In this document: piece after piece, positions 34,641 to 45,766 of the stretch | Layout: each line of letters begins with the position of its first letter | Position numbering within the stretch: the first letter of the stretch is position 1 | Assembly (NCBI GenBank): GCA_003439945.1 | Contig: QVRM01003902.1 | Span: forward strand, 1-64,000 | DNA length: 64,000 nucleotides | Source: Dermanyssus gallinae | Taxonomy: Eukaryota; Arthropoda; Arachnida; Mesostigmata; Dermanyssidae | Direction of reading: 5' to 3' | Made by a program: the position numbers and the translations under genes | Notes under the pieces: model-generated | Database searches by the model: none | What the model was told of the DNA's origin: nothing | Seen by the model: only the letters and a program-made list of their open reading frames with translations

Positions 34641-37600
34641 CGAGGGAGAGCTAATTTCTGAAACAGTTTTATAATTGGATACGCACGTATAGCGTAAAGA
34701 TGCTTGTTTATCCGTTTACCAAATTCTGTATTTCCTTTTTCTTTATTATTACTGTGCTTCAAACCAACCGCACAATAGTATTCATGCTAAGCAAACAATG
34801 CCGGGAGTTCTCCTATTAGTTCCAGAGTAAATTACAAATGGCACGTAATCCGTTTGCGTTTATCACAGGTTGGTTTCGTCGACATCCTCATTAACAATGC
34901 TGGCGTTGTCAACTGCAAAGAGATCGGTGAAATCGAGCCGGCACGGATTCGGAAAACATTTGGCGTCAACACGTTTGCACATATATGGGTTGGTATTTTG
35001 CTGTTGCTCATTTGCCCAATTTGGTGCTTAACTTCTATAATTATGATTATTATTAGGCCGGAAATTTCGGTTGCCACAGTACGCAATACTTACACGTTTA
35101 AACCTTTGCACAGATAGCTTCAAGGCTAAACCCTTTAGTAAAATATTGCTTTTTTTGCGCAAAGAACGACCTCGTGTTGCTCTGCATTTCCCCTAAACGA
35201 ATATACAATTAAGGTCAAATTATATAAAGAGGCTGCAGTTTTGATTTAAAGAACGGAACGCTCGTCCCCTGCCGTTAGACAGAATTAAACAGCTTGCTGT
35301 GTCACAGGAAGGTTTTTCTGAGATTTCCAGAGATCCACATATAAGTACACTTTCTTGTGATCAGCAGTTTATTTCAACAAATATCTATGAACTTGCTAAA
35401 GTAACTTGATTATTTTGTGGCCAAAGTAAGGCCTATATAAAAGTGAGTTCATTCAGTATAGAACAAACACCATTAACTAGCGACTTTATATTATTCAACA
35501 ACCTGAGAGGAATGTTGCCGGCAGCGTGCGCGGAGCGCTAGAGAGGAGTGATTTCTGCCTGCATACTATTTTCGGTCATAGCCACTAAAGGCAGCACAGA
35601 TGTCTTAATAAAAGCCTTATTATGTAAAATAGCTCTGTAAAATATTTAAAAGCATTAATCTTCTTGCAAACCCATAAAGTCCCGAATCCGCACAGATATA
35701 TGTACATATAAAATACAATGCATCTTTATTGAAAAAGGGACTGTACAAGAGCGTGGTGATCACATTGTCGGATGCGGCGTGCCGTCCGCTAAGTGAAAAC
35801 TTGATTAACAAGATCTAATCTTCCTGCTTTGGTAGAGAGAACAGAACCTTTGTTCCGTGAGTATCACGTTTTACAAAGATACAATCCGATTATTTATCAT
35901 GCCGCGTAAGATATTATAAAATTTAAAGATCTACATTTATATATATTTTTTTAATTTCGGTAAAGACGGTTGGAGGAAATACAACATGGGATCTGTTTGT
36001 TTTGCATTGCTCAGTAAAACGGTTCTGCACTTGCTGAGGCAATGGAACATCTCGCAGGAAGGCACCTAGACATGGGCACAGTACGTCAATTTTGGCACAT
36101 TATGAGCACAATATCATTTAGTGTAAAACTTGGTGTCATTATCGCTTACTTTACAAAACTGCATAGGTGACCTGGCTTGATTATTTTGTGTTGAAGTTTT
36201 CAAACCGCGCATTTAGGCACATATATTATCGTCTTGTTTATGGTACACCAGTCTGAAACGTAGTCTACAGCTTTTTGATCATCTGCCCTGTTGGTCTCCA
36301 CTCCATAAGTAGCACACAGGGCAGAACACTACCGGACATTTAAGTTGTGTGCAATTTACTTATAGAAAGACAGAGAGAGAGAGAGAGGTATGAAGAGACA
36401 AAGAGAAATTCAGTCCACAACACGGTTATTATTAACGGAACTGCACTACAAATACTTAAATTGTCTCAAATAAAATAATAGCATTTATGATATGCACATT
36501 GAATTGGCACATACAGTCACAAAAGCTGTAGTAAACAAGCACATTAGTGATCATGGATATAACTACCTGTACATAGAGGGAAGGGATCTTAAACCATAGA
36601 ATAGTGTGACACCTAATTCGGCGACAGTCGTTTGGGAACGAAAGCTCAGTTTTTTTCGGAAATACGGCACTACCGGTAATCCTCAACCCGTACTCTCTTC
36701 GGCTTTAAACGACACAAAATTACGATATAGGCATTACATTCCAAGGCCACATGATCCATAGAAAATACCAGCGCAAATTCTCATGTAGCACGAGGCCGAG
36801 GCACGTTACTGCACAACAAGAACAATCCATCGTATTTGCGCCAGGTCGAAAACTATATAGCAATTGATGCAGCCTCCTTACGGGTTGACACTAAGCAAGA
36901 TTCTTACAAGTATTTACGACCAGTCTGCATTTATTGAAGATCTCAACAATCATTTCAACTTGTACGACTGAAGTACGTATACTACTCATAATATTGGCGT
37001 CCTATATTTTTGTGGTTTCCTTCAGATGATTCGAGAGTTTCTACCGTCGATGAAGGAGCGAAAGACCGGTCACATAGTAGCAATATCATCCGTTGCTGGA
37101 ATCATTGGAACAGCATACCTCACTGACTACTGGTTAGTTTGCCGATTACTCTGTCCAGCATAAAAAATATTTATTGTCTTATGCAATTTTACACGATTGC
37201 TGGAAGATACGCTTGTGACTAGAATGTGTGCAAAGAAAACGGAAAAATCATTCTATGAGTACTATTTTCACAATTTTTAACATACCTTGTTCTTTGCTTC
37301 AGTTCTTCGAAATTTGCGGTCCGCGGTCTCATGATGGCGTTAGCGGAAGAACTTTACACTCAAGGATTTGATAAGAAAATTCACCTTACGACCATATGCC
37401 CCGTGGCTATCAATACAGGTTCGTACCGAAGTTGTCTCCACAAATTCATAAATACAAGTGCCAACACACAAATCTAATACACAAGTGTTAGAACACCGAA
37501 ATTTGTAACTGAAATAGAGAGTATTTTAAGGTTATTTTACCAGCCAGTAAAATCAACATTACATCCATAAACGTCAACATTATTACCAACAAAGCTAAAG

Positions 37601-39050
37601 CGTTGTTGCAAGTATTGGTGACGCAAACAAAGGCTGAAGTTTCAGAAGGGTGCCTCGCAAAGGTTTAACTTAATAGTCAAATTTCTAGTGTTCGAGACAG
37701 TTTTATGCAACATCTATACTAACTTAGCCAGAAAATTGCCCGGGAATCTGTGCTCCAATTACGTCTCCAATCTATAATTTATTTTACGTTTTTCTGTGGC
37801 GAAATCGAACACCTAATATACAGAAACTTGCATTTAGCGTCCGTTCATATAAAAATATGCGTGGTTGGGGCCAAAATGAACCCATAAATTGCATTATTGC
37901 ACTATCTATAAATAGCATAGTGTGTTTGCGACGGTCTGGCAATTTTAGTAGTGTGTGTGCCTAGGGCGCTGGGGGGGAGATTGGGTTAACATGCCAGACG
38001 GCAGGGGGTCATACAATAATTAGTGAACAATTAGTGAAAAAGACGTGTAGACGGCTAGGAAGAGAATTATGAAATTTCGTTTGAAAAAAATATCTACGGT
38101 GGCCGAGCTACGGCTGTGTCCAAATGGTGTTCTAATCGTGACGACAGTTTGATCTTATCGAACTGCAAACTTGCTTGGCATTACAATTATAGACACCGTT
38201 TGCGCCAACATTTCGACATATCGACGCATTTACAGCGACAAATGGTACAGCCGGGTATCGTGCGAATTAAATTTAACCGGTATCGTGTGAATTATCAGGC
38301 AAATACGAGCGCCTGTTATCCCAGCAGACAAATGTTTCATTATCTGCCTTGGAAGTTCAAAGTGCGATTGAGATGCTAAGGAAAATAAAGAGCTTCGGAC
38401 CCTCGGATCTTGTCCGGAATCAACGTATAAATTTAACGGTCGTCCTCTCCCTCTTTAGATGGCACTCTTTAAAAAGCGCTTAGAAACAGGTAAAGTTCCC
38501 GCTACTTCGGAATCGGAATGCTTAAGGTTTAAGGTCATCCTTAAGGGCAAAGGCGATCCGGTCTGTCTGTCATCTTGACGAGGCCTTGCAAGAAAAAGCT
38601 GCATCTACAGCGTGGATTTTGTGCGATACGTTTGACGACGACCCAGGAGCTTTTAGACGACGTGAAGGACTCGGTCACCGTCAAGCGCATATTTTTTTAA
38701 TACAAGGCGGCGTTTGACTTGCGGTGCCTTGAACCTCCTTCTTATACAGAGCACTGCTACTGGCCCTTCAGGAATGTTTCAGGCTCCGTATACCCGCTTC
38801 GCTTGGGCGACGCCGATTCTCGAACCGGACACGGCGGCTGACGGAGTCGTTGAGGCCATACTTACAAATCAGGTTGAGGTTTTTCTCCCAGGCTACATCG
38901 GAACAATCCACAGAGTCGCAAATGGGTACGTGTCCGAGATAAAGGTTACATTAGCTCCCTAAGACATTAGACTATGATACTGTGATTAATGGTCAAAGTA
39001 GATGGCACATTCGACTTGAATAGCTTAATTTTGTCGGATAGCCCAAGCAC

Positions 39051-39091
<41 letters not shown>

Positions 39092-39418
39092 TACCTTAAT
39101 AGAGTGCCCTATTTGTATAATAAATCACAGTAAGATGCATATATATATATAGTATCGTTCAGTGAATCTAGGCACATTCATCATTAGCTTGTTTAGGACA
39201 GATGGCGCCAATGTATATTTGTAGGACACACTGTCAAATTCTGCATTCGTATATCGACGCGTCGCTCGATTCGATAGCTAAAAAACTGTTGGTGTTCCTT
39301 TAGGTTCGTTCCGCAACGCGCTTTGGCCGTACTGCAGCGCTTCTTTGGCTACGGGGTCGGTCCCCATAAGGAGGTTGCAGGAGGAGCACAGCCCGGTCCC
39401 GCCAAGAAGGAGCTCTAA
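32784..39418 (+). CDS. Membrane-anchored short-chain dehydrogenase/reductase (SDR16C/retinol-dehydrogenase type), seven exons
   Basis: Exons 32784-33017, 34471-34590, 34869-34988, 37026-37132, 37303-37418, 38772-38925 and 39304-39418 join in phase (0,0,0,2,1,2) into a 321-residue protein, the usual size for RDH10/SDR16C/17-beta-HSD11 relatives. These oxidise or reduce retinoids, steroids or lipids with NAD(P)(H) at ER or lipid-droplet membranes. Residues 10-35 are hydrophobic and would anchor the protein. TGAGHGIG (50-57) is the cofactor motif and INNAG (126-130) stabilises the fold. Asn152, Ser180, Tyr193 and Lys197 (in YCSSK) form the complete catalytic tetrad. The PG motif is replaced by PVAINTGMF. 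Start chosen as the first ATG, in good context. Substrate cannot be told from sequence. Introns are AT-rich, with (TA)n at 34611-34640 and a LINE scrap in intron 5. Confidence 0.92.
34611..34640. repeat. (TA)n microsatellite in dehydrogenase intron 2
   Basis: TA tract followed immediately by CGAGGGAGAGC. That recalls the CGAGGGT end of the mariner remnant at 56.3 kb, but no partner end was found. Confidence 0.8.
38330..38745 (+). pseudogene. LINE reverse-transcriptase scrap in dehydrogenase intron 5
   Basis: Across shifting frames: AIEMLRKIKSFGPSDL (entry motif, normally K.GKAPGPDGI), FKVILKGKGDP, LLDDVKDSVTV, and YKAAFDLRC (motif A, normally D.KAAFD). Very degraded; it runs to just before the exon 6 acceptor. 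Sense orientation relative to the host gene. Confidence 0.5.
39055..39088. repeat. (TA)n microsatellite in dehydrogenase intron 6
   Basis: About 34 bases of TA. Confidence 0.85.
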
Positions 39419-41526
39419 GCGGGGCCACTAGTCCCGCTGGTGGTCAGCGCTCAGAAGCTTTCATCCGCTCGTGTGCCATCCATCAAGCTTCAAACAGCCG
39501 AGCCTTCGATAGACCACAGACAGATATGCAAACAAACACCCATCACCGTTATAACCATGCTGTTGTGATATTTCCCTCCACAGAGGCAGAGGACTACATT
39601 AAGTCATGCCAGGAACTGCCGCCTTTGCCAACTCTCTCTTTCCTCTCCTTTTACCTATCCCACATCCCCCCTCTCTCTCTCTCCTTCTCTCGCTGGTTGC
39701 GAATACTATGATTTCTATAGACGGTTTCCTTATTGACGCAGGGCCGAAAACATTTCCTGATAGATGTTTTGCTTGACGTAGTTACCAAACACACCGGCAA
39801 CGTGTGTAATGTCAATTAAGATTAGCATATCGCCGCCGTGAATGCTGTAAAGTCGTATGATATCCCGGTCGATTGGGCGGATAGTGGCTGGTAAGGTCTT
39901 TGTTGTTGTTGTTGTTTTCGTTGCCCTTTTTGTCATTTCGTGTTTGTTATGGCCTCTGATCAGGCAAAGGTTGCCGACGAATGGCATACCGGTCCATAAG
40001 TTAGTCGTTGTCTTATTTATCGTGGTTGTTGTTGTTGATGCTGTTGCTGCGGTTATAGCTGTTGTTGTTGTTGCTGCTGCTGCGGTTATTGTTGTTGCTG
40101 TTGCTGCCGCTGTTGTTGTTGCTGTCATCGTCATTCTCGTTCTTGTATCTGTCGTCCATACGAGCCCACGAAAGGTCGCAATGAGCGTTCACAGAGCGCG
40201 GCCCGCCTGCCCACCCACCAGAGTAGGTTAGTGACGTAGTGATAGTACACCACAATCTCGCGGCAACTTCGCGTGGTGTCACCCGCTATTAGCGCGCGTT
40301 CGGGTTCATCGTCGTCGTCGTCGTCATTCATCTGGCGTTCCTCGTTAGGTGTAACGTCAACGCACTATGTGAGCTGACCTGTGTCTATACTAGAGAGTGT
40401 ATGACCTATACTGCTATATAAGAGTACGCGATACACCATGGTACGAAGTTTGCCGTGCCGTCAATGCGGATAGTACCCGCTGCGGGTATTTCTTTGCTGC
40501 TGCTGCGCGAGCATATCAGCGCGGTTTCTACTACTCCGCTTTTAAAGTTCGCCCAGCTGTCGTTTCTCATTGAACGCTGAACGCGTTCGGCGCGCTACGG
40601 ACTACGCGGGCTAAGCTAAAGGCGTTTCCTGTCTAGCCAAGCGCGATCTCTACCGACGGCGTTGTTGCTATACGTTGGCTTTAGTTGTTGTCTTTTTGGC
40701 ATTTATTGTCGTTAGCATTTGTTGTTGTTGTTATTGTTGTTGTTGTTGTTAATATTGTTGTTTTTGTCATCGTTGTTTTTGCTGTTGCTACAGCTGCTGT
40801 CCTTGCTGTTGCCTTGTGATTTACTCACTCACTCACTCACCGGTCGCTGCTCAACTCTTGTCGCCCTCTCCTTACCGTACAACAGACAGCGGGAGAGATA
40901 CCGCAACCAGGGTTGTCTGCCCCTTTCGTCGCCTCACTGCATGCAGAGCTGCCAGCCAGACTAGATCGCGCGGAGACCGCCGTTTACCACACTGCCGCCG
41001 ATATGGGCCAAAACCGACGACGCTACTCGAGCTTCTCCGAATCGTTTTAGCACGGCTTCAAGTCCAACTTCTGCAGGTCACCCACAGTTACTGGTGCTCG
41101 CTTTGTACTTGCCGACTTTGGTGTTGCCTATTGTTGCCTCTACATACAGTGTCTATTTTTATTCATTTTTCTCTCACTCGTTTGCCCACTCTGTGGTGTT
41201 GTTGTTGTTGCTTATTCACCTCCACCCTTTCTCTATGTCCCGCTCTCTGTCTCTCTCTCCATTTTCGTTCTTTCTATAGCTGTGCTGTCCTTCGTTGTGC
41301 GCTAGCTCTGTGTGGAACTGTGTGTTGGAGATATTGTTGTGCTGCAAGATAAGTGCACGATTGCACTCAACTGCTGCTGCTGTTATTGTGGCCATATCGT
41401 CATCTTTGACGTGGTCGTTGTGGTTGTCGTCGTTGTCGTCGTCGTCGTCGTCGTCGGCGTCTTTGAAAGTGCTGTGATCATTGAGCCAAGACCGAACAAA
41501 AATCGAAACGAAAACACAAAACTACC
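39419..41526. other. Spacer and probable 5' region of the Cys-loop receptor gene
   Basis: Low-complexity TTG/CTG runs at about 39898-39925, 40020-40120 and 40715-40815, a CTCA run near 40826-40841, and CT-rich tracts up to 41280. Open frames on both strands here follow the repeats. A TATA-like site lies at 40415. The final kilobase is likely promoter and 5' UTR of the receptor ORF, possibly with an unseen 5' UTR intron. Confidence 0.4.
40415..40424 (+). promoter_or_regulatory. Possible TATA box upstream of the Cys-loop receptor
   Basis: TATATAAGAG in a GC-balanced context about 1.1 kb before the receptor ATG. No transcript evidence. The assignment rests only on the motif and position. Confidence 0.3.
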
Positions 41527-42720
41527 ATGAAGACCTTTGGAGCGACGGCGGCTCCCGCTGCTGCCAGAGCACCACAGCCAGCACGGTCACGCAGTTCACA
41601 ATCCGTCACAGCGGTGCTTGGCCGCCTCGTGTTGCTCGCGCTGCTAGCGCAACTGGCAGCGGACGGCGCGACAGCCGGAGAAAGCGCGCTCGTTCGGCAG
41701 CTGCTCGAGAGCGACGAGCTGCTGAAGCTGCCGGCCGACTCGGTGCGCGTCGAGATCAACGTCGCGATGCAGAACTTCGAGTACCTGTCGACGATCGACC
41801 GCAAGTACAAGGTCCAGCTGCTGTTGCGGATGTCGTGGCCTGACGAACGCCTCCAGCACAGCTATCCGGCGGGCTTCGTCACGCTGCCGGCGGCCAAGAT
41901 CTGGACGCCGGACCTCTACTTCGCCAACGAGCTCCGCCGGTCGGCCGATGGTCACACGCTTCACGGCGGCACGCGCACGGCCCGCGTCAGCAGCGCGGGC
42001 GACGTCCGCCTCCACCGCCAGGTCACCGTCGAGCTGTCGTGCCCGATGGACCTGCGCAACTATCCGTTCGACACGCAGAAGTGTCCGCTCACGCTCACGA
42101 GCTGGTCGACGCCCGCGTCGCAGCTGCGCCTCCGCTGGAGCCGGCTGCCGCTCACGCTGACCCGGCACGTGCTCGAGGTGAGCGACTTCCGGCTGGCGAC
42201 GTTCGCCACCGAGAACTGCTCGATGTCGACGACGACCGACGTGTTTCCCTGTCTGCACGGCGACTTCGTCATGAGTCGGATGGTGTCGCCGCACGTCGTG
42301 CGGCTCTTCGTTCCGCTGGCGATGTGCGCGTTCGTCGCCTGCCTCTCGTACTGGATTGCGTGCTCGCCGGTGCGCGTCACGCTGCTCATGGTCGACTTCA
42401 TGGTCGCCATGCTGCTGGTGCACTTCACGGCGTACAGCAGCCCGATCACGGACTACACGAAGTACTCGGACGTGTTCAGCGGGGTCGCGATGACGTTCGT
42501 CGCGGTCGCGCTGTTCGAGTTCGTCCTGGTGCAGAACGTCTACAAGCGGGAGCTGACGAGCGACAAGGTGCACTCGATGATGAACGACATTCAGGCAAAC
42601 TGGCCGGACAACGTCTGTCGGTTCCTCATGCCAGCCTTGTTCGTTCTGTTCGCGGCGCTCTACTTTGGAGTCGCGTTTCAGCAGCGGCTCAGCGGCGAAG
42701 GTGAACATACGGCTGATTGA
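41527..42720 (+). CDS. Cys-loop ligand-gated ion channel subunit, intronless, divergent pore
   Basis: A complete 397-residue subunit of a pentameric neurotransmitter-gated channel in one exon. Features in order: hydrophobic signal segment (27-45); ligand-binding domain with WTPDLYFAN (126-134); the signature Cys-loop C172-C186 (CPMDLRNYPFDTQKC); a second Cys pair C231/C242, typical of glycine-, GluCl- and HisCl-type receptors; TM1 about 257-278; TM2 about 284-303; TM3 315-338; TM4 363-384. The anion-channel PAR motif before TM2 reads PVR. In the pore helix the usually conserved 9' Leu is Met292, 6' is Val289, and Asp290 sits at 7'. The TM3-TM4 loop is only about 24 residues, far shorter than usual. 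Codons are strongly GC-biased against AT-rich surroundings. Likely anion-channel lineage by the Cys-loop and second disulfide. Ligand and ion selectivity cannot be inferred. Confidence 0.93.
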   Translation: MKTFGATAAPAAARAPQPARSRSSQSVTAVLGRLVLLALLAQLAADGATAGESALVRQLLESDELLKLPADSVRVEINVAMQNFEYLSTIDRKYKVQLLLRMSWPDERLQHSYPAGFVTLPAAKIWTPDLYFANELRRSADGHTLHGGTRTARVSSAGDVRLHRQVTVELSCPMDLRNYPFDTQKCPLTLTSWSTPASQLRLRWSRLPLTLTRHVLEVSDFRLATFATENCSMSTTTDVFPCLHGDFVMSRMVSPHVVRLFVPLAMCAFVACLSYWIACSPVRVTLLMVDFMVAMLLVHFTAYSSPITDYTKYSDVFSGVAMTFVAVALFEFVLVQNVYKRELTSDKVHSMMNDIQANWPDNVCRFLMPALFVLFAALYFGVAFQQRLSGEGEHTAD

Positions 42721-43147
42721 CAAGGATACAGCGCATATCGTACTTGCTTTGCTGGTAGAGCTTGGTGGGCTTTGCGTGGCAACGATCACCAAGCATGTTA
42801 TTGTGTTCAACGATACTCATGTTTGACAGACAAGTGCGGGACGTCGCATAGTCCGATGAATTGTCTCATGTCATATATTATTTATTCATAATTATTATAT
42901 CATCACTTTTCGGTATTGTAAGTGTACTATTTATTAGTAGCCTGCAGGCAACCCTTCGCAGCGGATACTTCCCTATGGCCATCGCTACACTGGCTGCGTG
43001 CTGTATTGCGTATCGGTCGGAGATATGATAATTTTGAATAACAACAACATGCATTCGAATATCACGCTACTCGTCACAGCCAGATATGTAAATTACTAGG
43101 ACATACACGACAGGCTAACGGCAAGTTGTTTATATTTAAAGAAAAGC

Positions 43148-43181
<34 letters not shown>

Positions 43182-44213
43182 GAGAAAGGACAGATAATGC
43201 CCTGCAAGGCCGAATGTATGTCCCGAGGTTCACTGATGTTGCAGAAGAATGCAATTTTTCATTGTCAAAGCCAATCAGTTGTCAAAGTCAATCAGCGGCG
43301 GTAGTAGTAGCAGCAGCAGCAAATGTCAGTTGAAAGCGGCAATCTAACAAAAGAAAAACGAGGCGAAAACGCGATTCGCGAGGACGGAGGAGAATGTTCA
43401 TCACGAAATATCACAATCGTGAACTCAACATGACTATCATAATACGCATCATCATCATCATCATTGTCTCATCTTCATCACCAGGATTTTCATACTGCTA
43501 TGAATGCCGGTGGCGTCGTCGTTGTTGTTGTTGTTGTTGTTGTCGAGTCATCATTACTATTGTCAACACGCACGTCTCTCTCGCTGTCAGTCAAATCGTT
43601 TAAACGCTCGAAACACGACTCCAACGGATGCTGGAGATTCGATGCCGGCCCTGGCGACGTGGTCGATCAAATATGGTGGAGTTGCGAGACGCGCTGATGA
43701 GATGAACATTTCGGCCTCGGTCTGCCGCCCGACCGACCAAGCAACCAGCGGACGGGCGGAGACAGGGAGCGTCTCTGCTCTCTCTTTCCGATTCCCGGTG
43801 ATCCTTTCTGTTGTTGTTGTTGTTGTTGTTGTTGTTGCTGTTGCTGTTGTTGTTGGTCGGGCGGTCTATGCCATTTCTCTGCCGCTTCTCATTTTTGGCA
43901 GTCTGTTTCACGGCCCACTCACTCGTTCGTATATTGGCGGCGGCCGTTAGCCACGACGACCACGACAACGTTATCATTTTTCTACCGACGATACGGCCAG
44001 CTTTCAAACGTAATGACAGCATACGAGCGAAGAGCGCTCTCCTCTCATCCTCTCTCGCTTTCCATCTCTCTCTCTCGCTCCTCCGATCTCTATATCTCTC
44101 TCTCACCCACTCTCTCTCTCTCTATGTCTCTCGTCTGTATCCCGTATCGCTCTCGTTTGAGCTCGAGTCATCACGTTTAGTCTGGTCTATGATCTACGCC
44201 GCCTAGCAGAAGC
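42721..44213. other. Downstream of the receptor, then low-complexity island
   Basis: The receptor 3' UTR should lie in the first few hundred bases; no clear AATAAA seen. (TA)n at 43147-43174, TTG arrays at 43520-43545 and 43810-43857, and CT runs near 44060-44130. Frames here are repeat-driven. Confidence 0.4.
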
Positions 44214-44535
44214 ATGAGCAGCAGCAGCAGCATCAGCAACATCAACATCAACAATAACATAACCAGCATCAGCAGCAGCAGCAACAGCAATAGCAATAGC
44301 GCAATGGCATCATTAGCCCCACTAGTGACCCCGGCACCGCAAAACGTGCACTCGAGCAGCCAACCAAAATAGAGCGTCGTCGGCAAATCGAGACTGAATC
44401 GTTCCTTCGACTACGCTCAACAACTGCACCACCACCACCACCACCGGCACCATCAGCATCAGCATCATCAGCACTATCATCATCATCAGCAGCAACAGCA
44501 GCGTCAGCTACCAACAGGCCAGCAGTCACCAACGG
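44214..44535 (+). CDS. Possible low-complexity coding exon interrupted by one TAG, unassigned
   Basis: An ATG opens 52 codons (MSSSSSISNI ... MASLAPLVTPAPQNVHSSS). A TAG at 44370-44372 interrupts, and the same frame stays open for 54 more codons (KSRLNRSFDYAQQL, a run of His, then Gln-rich, ending LPTGQQSPTG). It runs into a good donor, CGG followed by GTGAGC. Ser/Asn, His and Gln runs are common in N-termini of arthropod transcription factors and RNA-binding proteins. The unique segments between the repeats look like protein. If real, the TAG is a mutation, an assembly error, a readthrough site, or the exon uses another start. No family recognised and no downstream exon identified. Confidence 0.3.
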
Positions 44536-44612
44536 GTGAGCAGGAGACGCGGTAGATAACAGGCAAACGAGCGACCGAGAGGAAAACAGAGAGCGAGAGA
44601 TAAACAGGGAAC

Positions 44613-44652
<40 letters not shown>

Positions 44653-45206
44653 AAGAGATCATGAAAGCTACTCAGACAACTAGAGGCTGGTTAAGATAAA
44701 GCAAGGTTGTTGCTGTTGTGGTTGATGTTGTTGTTGTTGTTGTCAAGTGAGAGCTGTGAGTATTGTGGTCGTTGGTGAGCGAGTGACAGCTGAGCGAAGA
44801 GTCGCCGACTGGAAGAGTAACGAACAGTCTGGCAGTCAGTCAGCCAGTCCGTCGTGAAGAGGCAGCTAGCGAGCGAATACCCTTGCGCGTATTGCTGTCC
44901 TCTCTGGAAAGAAGACAAATCTGCATCAGCAAGAGACCAGCAAGCGAAAAAAAGAATGACACGAACAAACGCATTGCTCGAGACAGATATCGCCGTCGCA
45001 CAGACAGACACACACATACACACCCATGCACTCAAACGACGGCTAGTAGTAATAGTACTATGGGACAGGGCAAGCGGCTACCATCAACTTGCTACAATAG
45101 TGATGCTAGTGATGACCGTGTTGTGATGATGATGGTGGTGATAACGATGATGATAACGATGATGATGATGATGCTGAACCATGACAGCAACAAAAGCTAC
45201 AACGAC
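44536..45206. other. Low-complexity spacer
   Basis: A short TA tract followed by a GA run near 44611-44655, a TTG run at about 44705-44740, and otherwise repeat-influenced sequence with no clear exon. Confidence 0.4.
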
Positions 45207-45427
45207 AACAACAACATTACTAACGCAACAACAACAGCAGCAATAACAACAACAAAACAAAAACGACTGCAGCAGCAACAACAACAACAAAACAAAGACG
45301 ATTGCAACAATAACAACAACAACAAAAACAACAACAACAAAACAAAGACGATTGCAACAATAACAACAAAGACGATTGCGACAACAACAACAAAGACGAT
45401 TGCAACAACAGCAACAACAACAACAGC

Positions 45428-45458
<31 letters not shown>

Positions 45459-45540
45459 GCAGCAGCAGCAGCAGCAGCAACAAAGATCACTGTGGCAACA
45501 GCAACAACAACAAAGATCGCTGCGGCAACAGCAACAACCA
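45207..45540. repeat. CAA/CAG trinucleotide array
   Basis: More than 300 bases of CAA with CAG blocks and AAAGACGATTGC-type interruptions recurring at irregular spacing, so partly a higher-order repeat. Long polyQ/polyT/polyL frames on both strands come from it. Confidence 0.9.
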
Positions 45541-45729
45541 CACAATCGCTACAGGCAGATGCAGCTCGGTCTGTTCACATGCCAGAAGCTAGTAGGTTCG
45601 CATACGAGAGCACAATTTGTTCTCCTTCGTGGTTTTGCTTCCTCGTCTTTTACTCGTGGCAACGGCAATTACTCGTACTGAACTTACCGAGGCTACGTGC
45701 GTATGGAAATACTTTCAAAAACAGGTTAC

Positions 45730-45766
<37 letters not shown>

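Noticed and set aside
42039..42704. 221-codon plus-strand frame inside the receptor gene
   Set aside because: Off-frame shadow with Arg/His/Ala-rich composition and no motif.
41644..42810. 388-codon minus-strand frame opposite the Cys-loop receptor
   Set aside because: It is the shadow of a GC-rich gene: very Arg/His-rich, no domain, and the plus strand has an unmistakable receptor.
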